Shown: positions 24,709 through 32,983, counted from the stretch's first letter. The stretch is DNA of 64,000 nt from an uncultured Eubacteriales bacterium (GCA_905198155.1 CAJKBQ010000002.1:1-64000), one strand, 5' to 3'. Translations and numbers: made by a program. The notes: generated by a model not told the origin, from the letters alone.

Positions 24709-25269
24709 TCAGGCGGACGGCCGCGTCACGATCAGCCGGTCGAGCGAGCGGTGGCGCTGATAGGCGGCGCAGTAGACCCGCGTGCATTTTTTGAGCCGGG
24801 CGAACTGCCGCTGCGCCGCTTCGGGGTCGCCGTACACGCGCCATGCGCCGACGTATTTGGCGCGCCGCGCGCCCAGCCGGATGAACCCGCGCACATCCTC
24901 CGCCGGGTACCCCAAAAACAACCCGATTTCGTGCGGGAACGCGTCGCCCTGCCGCAGCCGCCGCATCAGCTCGGCGACGCAGCGGTCAACGCTGCCGACG
25001 GGGTAGTGCGCCTCGGCCAGCATCTGCACCGCGTCCGGCTGCTGCAAATCGTGCGCCAGCGCCGCCGGGCGGTACACATAAATCAGCACCCGTTCCCGCA
25101 TATACTTCACCGGCATCATCCGGATGCCCCGCGGGACGAAATGCGCGTTCATCCGGCGGATACTGGCGGCCAGCGCAGCGCGGTCCTCCATCGGGCAAGC
25201 AAACAGGCTGCCCGTTTTCAGCCCCGCCATCGTGGGCGAGCACTGCGCCACCACCAATTCCTCAGACAC
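24709..25269 (-). CDS. DUF3793 family protein
   Basis: About 186 residues, recognised from the LFLGYPAEDVRGFIRLG block near 130 and an N-terminal GLKTGSLF strand. The function is unknown; the family is typical of Clostridia and, as I recall, often lies near iron-uptake and flavodoxin genes. The GTG start at 25269 overlaps the DUF2325 gene by 8 bp (GTGTCTGA), with AAGGGGG upstream. The pair sits behind one of the DtxR-type palindromes, so iron control is likely. Confidence 0.75.
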   Translation of the reverse strand: MSEELVVAQCSPTMAGLKTGSLFACPMEDRAALAASIRRMNAHFVPRGIRMMPVKYMRERVLIYVYRPAALAHDLQQPDAVQMLAEAHYPVGSVDRCVAELMRRLRQGDAFPHEIGLFLGYPAEDVRGFIRLGARRAKYVGAWRVYGDPEAAQRQFARLKKCTRVYCAAYQRHRSLDRLIVTRPSA

Positions 25270-25561
25270 GGCAGCCGCCCCCTTCCGCCACATGCGCGTC
25301 CAGGATATTTTTGAGCGCCGCGATGGAGCTGGTGTGGCTCCGGGCGATCCGAATCCGTTGGCCTTTGGTTTCGCTGATGACCGTGCGCAGCATTTTGTGC
25401 GACATGGTGCTGGTAAAAAGCACCAGTAAATCGGGCGACCCGATGTTTTTCATACTGCCCACCAATTTGGTGTACACTTTTGCCTTGCAGTCGTACGACG
25501 CACACAATTCCTTGTACCGCCGTTCCATGCATTCATTCCCGCCGACAATCACGACGCTCAT
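25262..25561 (-). CDS. DUF2325 domain protein
   Basis: Short 99-residue Rossmann-like protein beginning MSVVIVGGNECMERRYKELC, with a VLFTSTMSHKM middle and an SHTSSIAALKNIL end, matching DUF2325. The function is unknown. The start at 25561 follows a GGACGTGAGG ribosome site. It is the first gene of a two-gene unit with DUF3793, and a perfect GGTTAGC-N4-GCTAACC palindrome lies 54 bp upstream. Confidence 0.8.
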   Translation of the reverse strand: MSVVIVGGNECMERRYKELCASYDCKAKVYTKLVGSMKNIGSPDLLVLFTSTMSHKMLRTVISETKGQRIRIARSHTSSIAALKNILDAHVAEGGGCRV

Positions 25562-25614
25562 GACCTCACGTCCTTTCAAAATCTTCCGTGTAATTTTTAT
25601 GAATGATATTTTCC

Positions 25615-25632
25615 GGTTAGCACTTGCTAACC
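25615..25632. promoter_or_regulatory. DtxR-type operator in front of DUF2325-DUF3793
   Basis: GGTTAGCACTTGCTAACC, perfect 7-bp arms with a 4-bp centre. It has the same architecture as the feo-region sites at 32310, 32862, 32896, 32930 and 33038. Confidence 0.75.
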
Positions 25633-25641
25633 ATCCTGAAT

Positions 25642-25684
25642 AAAAAAGCAGCATCGATCGATGCGATCGTTCGGTGCTGCCTCT
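25642..25684 (-). terminator. terminator after the HMA gene
   Basis: On the minus strand GCAGCACCGAACGAT pairs with ATCGATCGATGCTGC with two bulges (25680-25648), followed by TTTTTT. It separates the exporter/HMA unit from DUF2325-DUF3793. Confidence 0.8.
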
Positions 25685-25691
25685 TGCAGAC

Positions 25692-25952
25692 TTATTTGCG
25701 TCCAAACAGGCGGAACCGCGGCTTTTCGGGCGCGTCCTCCGCCGTTACAGACAGCAACTGGTACCCGGTGGCCGCAATCGCCGCCCGCAGCTGCGCTTCG
25801 TCGAGGTCTTGCAGCGCAAGGATCACCGTCTCGCCTTTGGCGTGCGACGACGTCACCTTTTTGACCGCGAAGTGACTGCGGATGCAGTCGTTGATGTGCG
25901 ATTCGCACATTCCGCACATCATCCCGTCAATTTTCAGTGTGATTTTGCGCAT
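25692..25952 (-). CDS. heavy-metal-associated (HMA) domain protein
   Basis: Single HMA ferredoxin-like domain, 86 residues, with the metal loop GMMCGMCESH (about 10-19). Such proteins carry soft metals such as copper or act as metal chaperones. The second ATG (25952) is chosen because AAAGGGG abuts the first. The C-terminus ends EKPRFRLFGRK. It is encoded just after a one-helix protein and the ABC exporter, inside an iron-linked block. Confidence 0.85.
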   Translation of the reverse strand: MRKITLKIDGMMCGMCESHINDCIRSHFAVKKVTSSHAKGETVILALQDLDEAQLRAAIAATGYQLLSVTAEDAPEKPRFRLFGRK

Positions 25953-26103
25953 GATGCGCATCCCCTTTCGATTGAATATATCGGCGTATCCGCGGCATCA
26001 GCCACGGCTTTGCCAGCAGCACGGCCAGCCAGCCCACAAGCACAGCCGCCGCGCCGATCGCCTGGATTCGTTCCATCGCTGCCATTCCTTCCGGCGCGGT
26101 CAT
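25927..26103 (-). CDS. one-helix membrane protein, unknown
   Basis: 58 residues from the ATG that overlaps the permease stop (ATGA), or 49 from the ATG at 26076, which has GGAAGGA at better spacing. One transmembrane helix (IGAAAVLVGWLAVLLAKPWL) is followed by a basic, His-containing tail ending DAHHAQNHTEN. It overlaps the HMA start. It is probably a small partner of the exporter; no family is recognised. Confidence 0.55.
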   Translation of the reverse strand: MTAPEGMAAMERIQAIGAAAVLVGWLAVLLAKPWLMPRIRRYIQSKGDAHHAQNHTEN

Positions 26104-28388
26104 TCTGCGCCTTTGAGCGCTTCGACCATATCGATTTTCCGGTTTTTGCGCGACACCATCGCGCTCACCAGCAGCGACATCCCCACCGTCAGCGCAATGC
26201 TGAACAGGTACGTCGCCGGGGCGATCATCGCGCGCATCTCGTATTCGCTGCACAGCGCGTCCAGCATCACTTTCAGCGTCAGGTACCCGCACGGGATCCC
26301 GATCATCACGCCGAGCAGCGACAGCCACAGGTTCTGCCCGATCAGCAGCGCGCCGATCTTGCGGTCTTTGAACCCGACGACTTTCAGCGTCGCCATCTCG
26401 CGGAAGCGTTCGGTGTAGCTCATCACGCCGAGGTTGTACAGCACGATGATGCCCAGCGCCAGCGCCGCAACCACCAGCAGCATGATGGAGGAATTCATCA
26501 TCCCGAGGAACACGTCGAACGAATCGACGATCATCTGCTTGGACTGCACGCTCTTGATGCGCGTGTCGGACGGAATCGCGGATTTTTCGGTGCGGGTGTA
26601 CACGGAATCGACCGTGTAGTCCAGCCCAATCCGCTCGGCGCAGGCGGGCGTAATCGAGATCGACTTCGTCACACTGCGCACCACCGCCGTGATCGGGACG
26701 GTGTAGGTATCGTCCGACCCGTAGGGGCTGAACGTGATGGAATCGCCGGCGGCCAGCCCGAATTCGTCGGCAATGCGGCTGCAAATCAGCGCGCCGTTGT
26801 CCCGCAGCGATTCAACCCCGGACTGCTGCGCCGGAAAACGCAGCAGATCGTGCGTCACGCTGCACACGTCGAGCGACACGGTCGCTTCGTCCGCGACCTG
26901 AACGCTGATGGTCGCGCTCCAATCGCCGTCGTATGCGTCCACCACCGCGCGGCGCGCCGCATCGTCGGCGGATTCCGCTAGGTAAATGCGCGACGCGTAG
27001 TTCATCGCGCCGTCCGCGCCGTAATACATATCCAGGAATCCCCGCATGGTGTCGCGCATCCCCAGCGCGCCCGTCACCAGCACCGCGCAGCCCACAATCC
27101 CAAGCAGGCTCATCGCCGTGCGGGACTTGTGGCGGATCATGTCGCGCAAATTCCACCGCGTGCCGAACGACAATTTGTGAAACCATCGGGTGCGTTCGAT
27201 CAGCAGCGGCTTCATCTGCTTCGGCGCATACGGCCGCAGCGCGTCCGCCGCCGTGCCGCGCAGCATCTGCTTCACCGACAGGTACCCGATCAGCGTCAGC
27301 ACCACCAGAATGCCCGCCAGCACCGCCGCGCAGAATCCGGGGAAGATCAGCCGCCACTCCGGCAGATCCAGGTACGTGCCCATCATCCCGTTCGGATTCA
27401 TGATGTACCACGCGACCGCGTAGCCCAGCGCCGACCCCAGCACCGTGCCGATCACGCCGATGGCAAATGCGTACGACGTGTAGTGCAGCAGGATGCGGCG
27501 GTCTTTGAAGCCGAGCGCTTTCAGCGTGCCGATCTGCGTTTTCTCTTTCGCAGTCAGCCGGTGCATCGTCGTCACCATCGTCAGCACGGCGATCAGCAGG
27601 AAGAGCGTCGGGAGCACCGAACCCATCGTCCGGCCTTCGTCGGCCTCGCCTTCCGCCTGTGAATAAGACGGGGTGTCCGCTTTCAGCACAATCAGCAGCG
27701 TGCGGCCCAGCGCATCGTCCGCCGCTTCGGTGAACGCCTGCTTGGTCATCGCGGAGCGAACGTGCAGCTGCGGATAATAATCGGCGCCGGACGTCTGCTC
27801 ATACATTTTCGGGGAAATATACGCAAAGCCATGCGTATTGTAGTCGGGCATCAGCTGCGTTTCGTCGCGCACGCAAATCAGCTGCTCGCCGGATTTTACC
27901 AGCCCGCGCACCGTGCCGCGCAGCGTCAGGCCCTTGTACGTCAGCGTCAGCGTGTCACCCGGCCGAATCCCGTTGGCCGCGGCGTACTTATCCCCCAGCC
28001 AGATGCCGTCGGCGCTGTCCGCGTCGTACGCGTCGCCGTCCATCAGCTGCATCCCGGACACATCCGCGTTTTCCGTCACCATCAGCGCCACCGTGTCGCC
28101 GCTGTATTCCGTCACCTCGGCCGTCACGCACAGGTAGCGGCTCACCGCGTCCACGCCGTCGATGGCGGCGATTTTGCGGGCGTCGCCCTGCGTGATCCCG
28201 GCTTCGGACACCAGACGGAAATCGGCGTAGCCGGTGCGGTTAAAGAAGCGCATCATGTTCGCTTCGATGCTGACCCACTCCATGTTGAAACCCACAAAGA
28301 TTCCAATCCCCAGCGTCACCATCAGGATCATCGAGATAAACTGTGCTTTGTACAGGCCCATCGTGCGCCAAAGTTTTTTGAACAACAT
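26100..28388 (-). CDS. ABC transporter permease, FtsX/MacB type
   Basis: 762-residue permease with two FtsX domains: an N-terminal anchor helix (about 15-35), a large extracytoplasmic domain (40-240), three helices around 260-370, a linker, then a second helix, a second extracytoplasmic domain and three C-terminal helices (about 625-755). AGGAGG precedes the ATG. It is encoded right after its ATPase, in the same unit as the DtxR-like regulator. Exporters of this class move peptides, lipids or lipoproteins rather than metal ions, so its role in an iron block is unclear. Confidence 0.88.
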   Translation of the reverse strand: MLFKKLWRTMGLYKAQFISMILMVTLGIGIFVGFNMEWVSIEANMMRFFNRTGYADFRLVSEAGITQGDARKIAAIDGVDAVSRYLCVTAEVTEYSGDTVALMVTENADVSGMQLMDGDAYDADSADGIWLGDKYAAANGIRPGDTLTLTYKGLTLRGTVRGLVKSGEQLICVRDETQLMPDYNTHGFAYISPKMYEQTSGADYYPQLHVRSAMTKQAFTEAADDALGRTLLIVLKADTPSYSQAEGEADEGRTMGSVLPTLFLLIAVLTMVTTMHRLTAKEKTQIGTLKALGFKDRRILLHYTSYAFAIGVIGTVLGSALGYAVAWYIMNPNGMMGTYLDLPEWRLIFPGFCAAVLAGILVVLTLIGYLSVKQMLRGTAADALRPYAPKQMKPLLIERTRWFHKLSFGTRWNLRDMIRHKSRTAMSLLGIVGCAVLVTGALGMRDTMRGFLDMYYGADGAMNYASRIYLAESADDAARRAVVDAYDGDWSATISVQVADEATVSLDVCSVTHDLLRFPAQQSGVESLRDNGALICSRIADEFGLAAGDSITFSPYGSDDTYTVPITAVVRSVTKSISITPACAERIGLDYTVDSVYTRTEKSAIPSDTRIKSVQSKQMIVDSFDVFLGMMNSSIMLLVVAALALGIIVLYNLGVMSYTERFREMATLKVVGFKDRKIGALLIGQNLWLSLLGVMIGIPCGYLTLKVMLDALCSEYEMRAMIAPATYLFSIALTVGMSLLVSAMVSRKNRKIDMVEALKGAE

Positions 28389-28403
28389 CGGGGGTTCCTC
28401 CTG

Positions 28404-29105
28404 TCACCAGTCGATCTCGTCCGCCGGGACGGGGTTGGGCTGCGCCGTCTGGGACACAACGCGGCCGTTTTTCACGCGGATCACTTCGTCCGCCATCCGC
28501 GCGATGTTCTGGTTGTGCGTCACAATCACGATCGTTTTGCCGTACGTCCGCGCCATCCGCAGCAGCAGTTTCAGCACCATCACGCCGGTTTCGGAATCCA
28601 GCGCGCCGGTCGGCTCGTCACACAGCAGAATCTTCGGGTTTTTGGCCAGCGCCCGCGCGATGGACACGCGCTGCTGCTCGCCGCCGGACAGCTCCGCCGG
28701 GAAGTTTTTCAGGTGGTCGCTCAGCCCGACCTCCGCAATCATCTGCGTGGCGGACAGCGCGTCCGGCGCGATCTCTTTGACCAGTGCGACGTTTTCGTGC
28801 ACGGTCAGCGTCGGCACCAGGTTATAGAACTGAAACACAAAGCCCACCGTCGCAGCGCGGTATTCCGCCAGCGCGTTGCGGTCGAGCGCCGAAATATCCT
28901 GCCCCTGCACCACGATTTTGCCGCTGGTGGGGCTGTCCAGCCCGCCGAGCAGGTTCAGCAGCGTGCTTTTGCCTGCGCCGCTGGGACCGAGGATCACGAT
29001 GAATTTGCCTTCATCCAGTGAAAGGTTCACGTCGTCCAGCGCTTTGAGCGTGTGGTCGCCGCTGGTGTATTCGCGGCTGACGTGTTCGAGCGTGACAATT
29101 GCCAT
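28404..29105 (-). CDS. ABC transporter ATP-binding protein (MacB/LolD type)
   Basis: 233-residue ATPase with Walker A GPSGAGKST (40-48), Q-loop VFQFYNLVPTLTVHEN, signature LSGGEQQRVSIARAL, Walker B ILLCDEPTGALD and the switch His in VTHNQN. It pairs with the FtsX-type permease 15 bp downstream. The regulator gene lies 39 bp upstream, so the three are likely one transcript. Confidence 0.93.
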   Translation of the reverse strand: MAIVTLEHVSREYTSGDHTLKALDDVNLSLDEGKFIVILGPSGAGKSTLLNLLGGLDSPTSGKIVVQGQDISALDRNALAEYRAATVGFVFQFYNLVPTLTVHENVALVKEIAPDALSATQMIAEVGLSDHLKNFPAELSGGEQQRVSIARALAKNPKILLCDEPTGALDSETGVMVLKLLLRMARTYGKTIVIVTHNQNIARMADEVIRVKNGRVVSQTAQPNPVPADEIDW

Positions 29106-29144
29106 GGGGATGTTCCCTGCCTTTCCGTAATATATTCGTAGGGG

Positions 29145-29504
29145 TCACAGCAGCTGGTTCAGCTGGTCGGGCGACAGCGCCGCCAGCAGTGCACAGACTG
29201 CGGTTTCCATTTGGGCCGCATCGGGGAATCGCTGCGCCAGCAGTGCGGCGGCTGCGGCGTAGTAACGGGCATATCGGTCGGCAGCGGCCTGCCCGGCGGC
29301 GGTCAAATGCGCCGAACCGTAGGCCGTGCGGGACACAAACCCCAGCTGGGTGAACGTGTCCATCATGTTGTGCACACTGGGCTTTGACAGGCGCAGCGCC
29401 GCAGCAATGTCCACGCTGCGGACGCCTTTGTCGCCGCGATCCAGTGCACGCATGGCGATCAGGTACCGGATATTGGAAGCTGTCAATGTTTTTTGCGTCT
29501 GCAT
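29145..29504 (-). CDS. DtxR/MntR-like winged-helix regulator lacking the usual metal ligands
   Basis: 119 residues from MQTQKTLTASN, after AAAGGAGG. The winged helix is clear: VRSVDIAAALRLSKPSVHNM, then a wing ending in YGSAHLTAAGQ. It ends soon after the dimerisation helices and lacks an SH3-like domain, so it is MntR-like in layout. Aligned by eye with MntR, ligand positions D8, E11, H77, E102 and H103 read R, I, Y, V and C; only the E99 position (METAV) is kept. It lies between the feo operon terminator and the ABC exporter. Control of the nearby GRTTAGC palindromes is inference. Confidence 0.75.
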   Translation of the reverse strand: MQTQKTLTASNIRYLIAMRALDRGDKGVRSVDIAAALRLSKPSVHNMMDTFTQLGFVSRTAYGSAHLTAAGQAAADRYARYYAAAAALLAQRFPDAAQMETAVCALLAALSPDQLNQLL

Positions 29505-29539
29505 GGGCGGCCTCCTTTGCGCTGCCAACGGATTCCCGA

Positions 29540-29577
29540 AAAATCGGGCGGCGCAAACCGGTGTCTGCACCGCCCGA
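29540..29577 (-). terminator. terminator of the feo operon
   Basis: On the minus strand TCGGGCGGTGC (29577-29567) pairs with GCGCCGCCCGA (29554-29544), followed by TTTTTC. Confidence 0.85.
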
Positions 29578-29581
29578 CCGA

Positions 29582-29758
29582 TTATTTTGCTTTGCTGTGG
29601 CAGGAGCCTGCCATCGCGCAGTGCGCGCAGTTGCTTCCGCAGTTGGACTTACCTTTGCGGCGGTCCCGCAACAGCTTCATCACGATCGCCGCTACCACCA
29701 GCGCCAGCGCCAGCGTAATCAGGATCGTACCGATATTGTTTGCAAACCAGGTTGCCAT
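29582..29758 (-). CDS. FeoB-associated Cys-rich membrane protein
   Basis: 58 residues: an N-terminal helix (MATWFANNIGTILITLALAL, then VVAAIVMKLL) and a cytoplasmic tail RDRRKGKSNCGSNCAHCAMA with a final C-H pair near residue 53. The helix plus CGxNCxxC tail is the hallmark of the small protein encoded after feoB in Clostridia, thought to assist ferrous iron uptake. It starts 44 bp after feoB and is followed by the operon terminator. Confidence 0.9.
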   Translation of the reverse strand: MATWFANNIGTILITLALALVVAAIVMKLLRDRRKGKSNCGSNCAHCAMAGSCHSKAK

Positions 29759-29801
29759 TTTTGACCGACTCCTTTCCGATTGGGGATGATGGAACTTTGA
29801 A

Positions 29802-32285
29802 TTAGACCTTCGCAGTCAGCTTGGTAGCCTCTTTGTACGGACGCACCAGCATGTAGATCATGCCGGCGAGCAGCGCAGCCGCCACAATCACGCCGAACAC
29901 GTTGGCGCTGCCGGTGAACAGGCTGCCGAACTGGTTGACCATCAGCGCCACGGCATACGCCAGGCCGCACTGATAACCGATCGCGAACCACGTCCACTTC
30001 GCGCTGTTCATCTCGCGCTTGATGGCGCCGATGGCCGCGAAGCACGGTGCGCACAGCAGGTTGAACACCAGGAACGAGTACCCGCTGACACCGGTGAAGG
30101 TGTTGGCCAGCGTCTGGTACACATTGCCGTCTGCGCCGTAGAGGATGCCCATCGTACCGACGATGTTCTCTTTGGCAACCAAACCGGTGATGGACGCAAC
30201 GGCCGCCTGCCATTCGCCCCAGCCGAGCGGCTTAAAGATCCAGGCAATCGCCGAGCCGACCGCTGCTAGGATGGACAGATCCAGTTCGTCTTCGGACAGC
30301 ATCCGGAACGTCCCGTCCACTACGCCGAAGTACGAGGTGAACCACACCAGAATGGTGGACAGCAGGATCACGGTGCCGGCTTTCTTGATGAAGGACCAGC
30401 CGCGCTCCCACATCGACCGCAGCACGTTGCTGACGGTGGGCACGTGGTACGCCGGCAGCTCCATAACGAACGGCGCCGGTTCGCCCGCAAACATCCTGGT
30501 CTTTTTCAGCATGATACCGGAGATGATGATCGCCGCCATACCAACGAAGTAAGCCGAGGTGGCAATCCAGGCGGAGCCGCCGAAGATGGCGCCCGCGATC
30601 ATCGCGATGAACGGCACCTTTGCACCGCAGGGGATAAACGTGGTGGTCATGATCGTCATCCGACGGTCACGCTCATTTTCAATCGTACGGGAAGCCATGA
30701 TACCGGGCACGCCGCAGCCGGTGCCGATCAGCATCGGGATGAACGATTTACCGGACAGGCCAAATTTACGGAAGATTCGGTCAAGCACGAACGCGATACG
30801 CGCCATGTAGCCGCACGCTTCGAGGATGGCCAGCAGCAGGAACAGCACGAGCATCTGCGGCACAAAGCCGAGCACCGCGCCGACACCGGCGATGATACCG
30901 TCTACCAGCAAGCCCTGGAGCCAGTCGGCCGCGTTGGCTTTTTCCAGCCCTTCGCTGACCAGTACCGGAATACCCGGCACCCACACGCCGTACGCCGCCG
31001 GATCGGGCGCATCGAAGCCGTTTTCTTCAAAATACTTCACGGCATCCACATACGTCGTCTGGACAATGCTGTCGTTTTTTTCTGCTTCCGCCGGGAGCGT
31101 GTCGTAGTATGCCGTCTGCTCGGTGACTTCGAGCGTTTCTTCGTCCTCGACTTTCACGGTCGCGGTTTTCTCTTTCGGCTGGAAGTTCTTCATCTCTTCG
31201 AGCTTCGCGTCGGCGTCAAAGTCGTCCGCTTCCACGTCCAGTCCCACGAACGCATCGACCGCTTTGCTGGCCGCATCGTACGCATCGCTGGCTTCGGAGT
31301 ATGCTTTGGAGCCGATGCCGAACAGGTGCCAGCCGTCGCCGAACACGCCGTCGTTCATCCAGTCGGTCGCCATGGAGCCGACCGTGACCATCGACAGGTA
31401 ATACACCAGGAACATGATCGCCACGAAAATCGGCAGACCCAACCAGCGGTTGGTCACGACTTTATCGATCTTGTCGGAGGTGGACAGTTGACCCGCGGCC
31501 TTTTTCTTGTAGCAGGCTTTGATGATGGACGCGATGTAGATGTACCGCTCGTTCGTGATGATCGATTCGGCGTCGTCGTCCATCTCTTTTTCCGCCGCCT
31601 GAATGTCGGCCTCGATGTGCTGATGCACATCCTCCGGAATTTTCAGCTGCGCCATCACTTTGTCGTCGCGCTCAAAGATCTTGATCGCGTACCAGCGCTG
31701 CTGCGCTTCCGGCATATCGTGCAGCTCGGCTTCTTCGATGTGCGCAATCGCGTGTTCCACGCACCCGGAAAACGTGTGCTGCGGCACGGTGGTGGTATTC
31801 TGCGCCGCATCAATAGCCGCTTCGGCCGCTTCCATAATCCCGGTGCCTTTCAGCGCCGAAATCTCCACGATCTTGCAGCCCAGCTGGCGGGAGAGTTCCG
31901 CCGTATTGATCTGGTCGCCGTTTTTCTTCACGACGTCCATCATGTTGATCGCGATGACCACCGGGATGCCCAGCTCGGTCAGCTGCGTGGTCAGGTACAG
32001 GTTACGCTCCAAGTTGGTGCCGTCGATGATGTTCAGGATGGCGTTGGGGCGCTCGGTAATCAGGTAATTCCGGGCGACGACCTCTTCCAGCGTGTACGGC
32101 GACAGCGAGTAAATGCCGGGCAGGTCGGTGATGGTGACGCCGTCGTGCTTTTTGAGTTTGCCCTCTTTTTTCTCGACGGTGACGCCCGGCCAGTTGCCGA
32201 CGAATTGGTTGGAGCCGGTCAGCGCATTGAACAGCGTGGTCTTGCCGCAGTTCGGGTTGCCGGCCAAAGCAATTTTGATATCCAT
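29802..32285 (-). CDS. feoB: ferrous iron transporter FeoB
   Basis: Main Fe(II) permease with a cytoplasmic G domain. G1 GNPNCGKT (9-16), DLPG (G3) and NMMD (G4) are present, then the GDI region and a membrane part with two Gate motifs (for example GTGCGVPGIMASRTIENERD). The 827-residue length includes an acidic extracytoplasmic insert of roughly 120 residues after the first helix (about 310-450, rich in D/E/A), larger than usual. AAGGAGCGG precedes the ATG. An operator-like palindrome lies 25 bp upstream. Confidence 0.95.
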   Translation of the reverse strand: MDIKIALAGNPNCGKTTLFNALTGSNQFVGNWPGVTVEKKEGKLKKHDGVTITDLPGIYSLSPYTLEEVVARNYLITERPNAILNIIDGTNLERNLYLTTQLTELGIPVVIAINMMDVVKKNGDQINTAELSRQLGCKIVEISALKGTGIMEAAEAAIDAAQNTTTVPQHTFSGCVEHAIAHIEEAELHDMPEAQQRWYAIKIFERDDKVMAQLKIPEDVHQHIEADIQAAEKEMDDDAESIITNERYIYIASIIKACYKKKAAGQLSTSDKIDKVVTNRWLGLPIFVAIMFLVYYLSMVTVGSMATDWMNDGVFGDGWHLFGIGSKAYSEASDAYDAASKAVDAFVGLDVEADDFDADAKLEEMKNFQPKEKTATVKVEDEETLEVTEQTAYYDTLPAEAEKNDSIVQTTYVDAVKYFEENGFDAPDPAAYGVWVPGIPVLVSEGLEKANAADWLQGLLVDGIIAGVGAVLGFVPQMLVLFLLLAILEACGYMARIAFVLDRIFRKFGLSGKSFIPMLIGTGCGVPGIMASRTIENERDRRMTIMTTTFIPCGAKVPFIAMIAGAIFGGSAWIATSAYFVGMAAIIISGIMLKKTRMFAGEPAPFVMELPAYHVPTVSNVLRSMWERGWSFIKKAGTVILLSTILVWFTSYFGVVDGTFRMLSEDELDLSILAAVGSAIAWIFKPLGWGEWQAAVASITGLVAKENIVGTMGILYGADGNVYQTLANTFTGVSGYSFLVFNLLCAPCFAAIGAIKREMNSAKWTWFAIGYQCGLAYAVALMVNQFGSLFTGSANVFGVIVAAALLAGMIYMLVRPYKEATKLTAKV

Positions 32286-32309
32286 TGGTAAAATCCGCTC
32301 CTTACTTTC

Positions 32310-32327
32310 GATTAGCAGCCGCTAATC
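32310..32327. promoter_or_regulatory. DtxR-type operator directly upstream of feoB
   Basis: GATTAGCAGCCGCTAATC, perfect 7-bp arms with a 4-bp centre, between feoA and feoB. TTTACA at about 32337 lies 17 bp from GCTAAT inside the palindrome, so a weak internal promoter could be covered by the site. Confidence 0.7.
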
Positions 32328-32351
32328 GATTGATGTAAAAAATTGAATGAG

Positions 32352-32573
32352 TTACTGGACTTCGATCATTTCCGCGTCCGCTTTCCGGATCGACAGTTCG
32401 TACCCGCGCACGGTGACTTCCACCGGGTCGCCCAGCGGCGCCACTTTGCGCACCGTGACGGTAACGCCGCGGGTGATGCCCATGTCCATAATCCGGCGCT
32501 TGACGGCGCCTTCGCCGTGCAGCTTCACCACTGTGACGGTGTCGCCAATTTTTGCCTGACGTAATGTTTTCAT
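32352..32573 (-). CDS. feoA: FeoA domain protein (proximal)
   Basis: SH3-like FeoA, 73 residues from MKTLRQAKIGDTV. The MDMGITRGVTVTVRKVAPLG strand set and a VRGYELSIRK end are typical. AGGAGG lies upstream of the ATG. It binds or regulates FeoB in known systems. It lies 66 bp before feoB and 49 bp after a second FeoA gene. Confidence 0.93.
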   Translation of the reverse strand: MKTLRQAKIGDTVTVVKLHGEGAVKRRIMDMGITRGVTVTVRKVAPLGDPVEVTVRGYELSIRKADAEMIEVQ

Positions 32574-32622
32574 TTGGGGGTTGCCTCCTTCAATACAATT
32601 CACACGAATCTATCTCAAAAAA

Positions 32623-32835
32623 TCAGATCATGATTTTTCGTGCCATTTCTTCACTGATCGCAATGCGTGAATCCTTCACGTTGACGATCACGTTGCCGCC
32701 GAGCGTATTAATCACCCGAACCGTTCCGCCGACCACAAACCCTAGGGTTTCCAGGTGCTGGCGCACGTCCGGGTTGCCGCCGATTTTCTTGATGATGTTG
32801 TCCTCTCCGCTTTGCGCGAGCGCTAACGGCATCAT
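32623..32835 (-). CDS. FeoA domain protein (distal, first gene of the operon)
   Basis: Second, divergent FeoA of 70 residues from MMPLALAQSGED, with HLETLGFVVGGTVRVINTLG and NVKDSRIAISEEMA. The start at 32835 or 32832 is chosen over an upstream ATG at 32874, which lies inside a palindromic operator. Paired FeoA genes ahead of FeoB are common in Clostridia. Confidence 0.88.
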   Translation of the reverse strand: MMPLALAQSGEDNIIKKIGGNPDVRQHLETLGFVVGGTVRVINTLGGNVIVNVKDSRIAISEEMARKIMI

Positions 32836-32861
32836 AGCGAATCCCTCACTTTTGCGCATCG

Positions 32862-32879
32862 GGTTAGCAAGCACTAATC
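32862..32879. promoter_or_regulatory. DtxR-type operator, feo leader site 1
   Basis: GGTTAGCAAGCACTAATC: 6-bp GRTTAG/CTAAYC arms with a mismatch at the next pair. It lies 27 bp before the first FeoA start codon. Confidence 0.65.
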
Positions 32880-32895
32880 CGTTGGCGATATATTG

Positions 32896-32913
32896 GGTTA
32901 GCCGGAGCGAACC
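32896..32913. promoter_or_regulatory. DtxR-type operator, feo leader site 2
   Basis: GGTTAGCCGGAGCGAACC, one mismatch between the 7-bp arms, same 18-bp layout. Confidence 0.6.
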
Positions 32914-32929
32914 TTAATCCTTTGAAAAA

Positions 32930-32947
32930 GGTTAGTACCCGCTAACC
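32930..32947. promoter_or_regulatory. DtxR-type operator, feo leader site 3 (covers transcription start)
   Basis: GGTTAGTACCCGCTAACC, immediately downstream of the feo promoter -10, where a bound repressor would block initiation. Confidence 0.72.
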
Positions 32948-32954
32948 GAGATAT

Positions 32955-32983
32955 ATCATACTGCGTTGCGCGCCAATTGTCAA
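32955..32983 (-). promoter_or_regulatory. sigma-A promoter of the feo operon
   Basis: TTGACA (32983-32978), 17 bp, TATGAT (32960-32955) on the minus strand. Transcription would start near 32948, at the edge of operator site 3. Confidence 0.85.

Noticed and set aside
25927..26784. 285-residue frame antiparallel in phase to the permease
   Set aside because: It runs through the permease gene in the wrong frame; only its last 49-58 codons, downstream of the permease stop, form a plausible small gene.
30444..32291. 615-residue open frame opposite feoB
   Set aside because: It mirrors the feoB codons; feoB motifs and operon context decide the strand.
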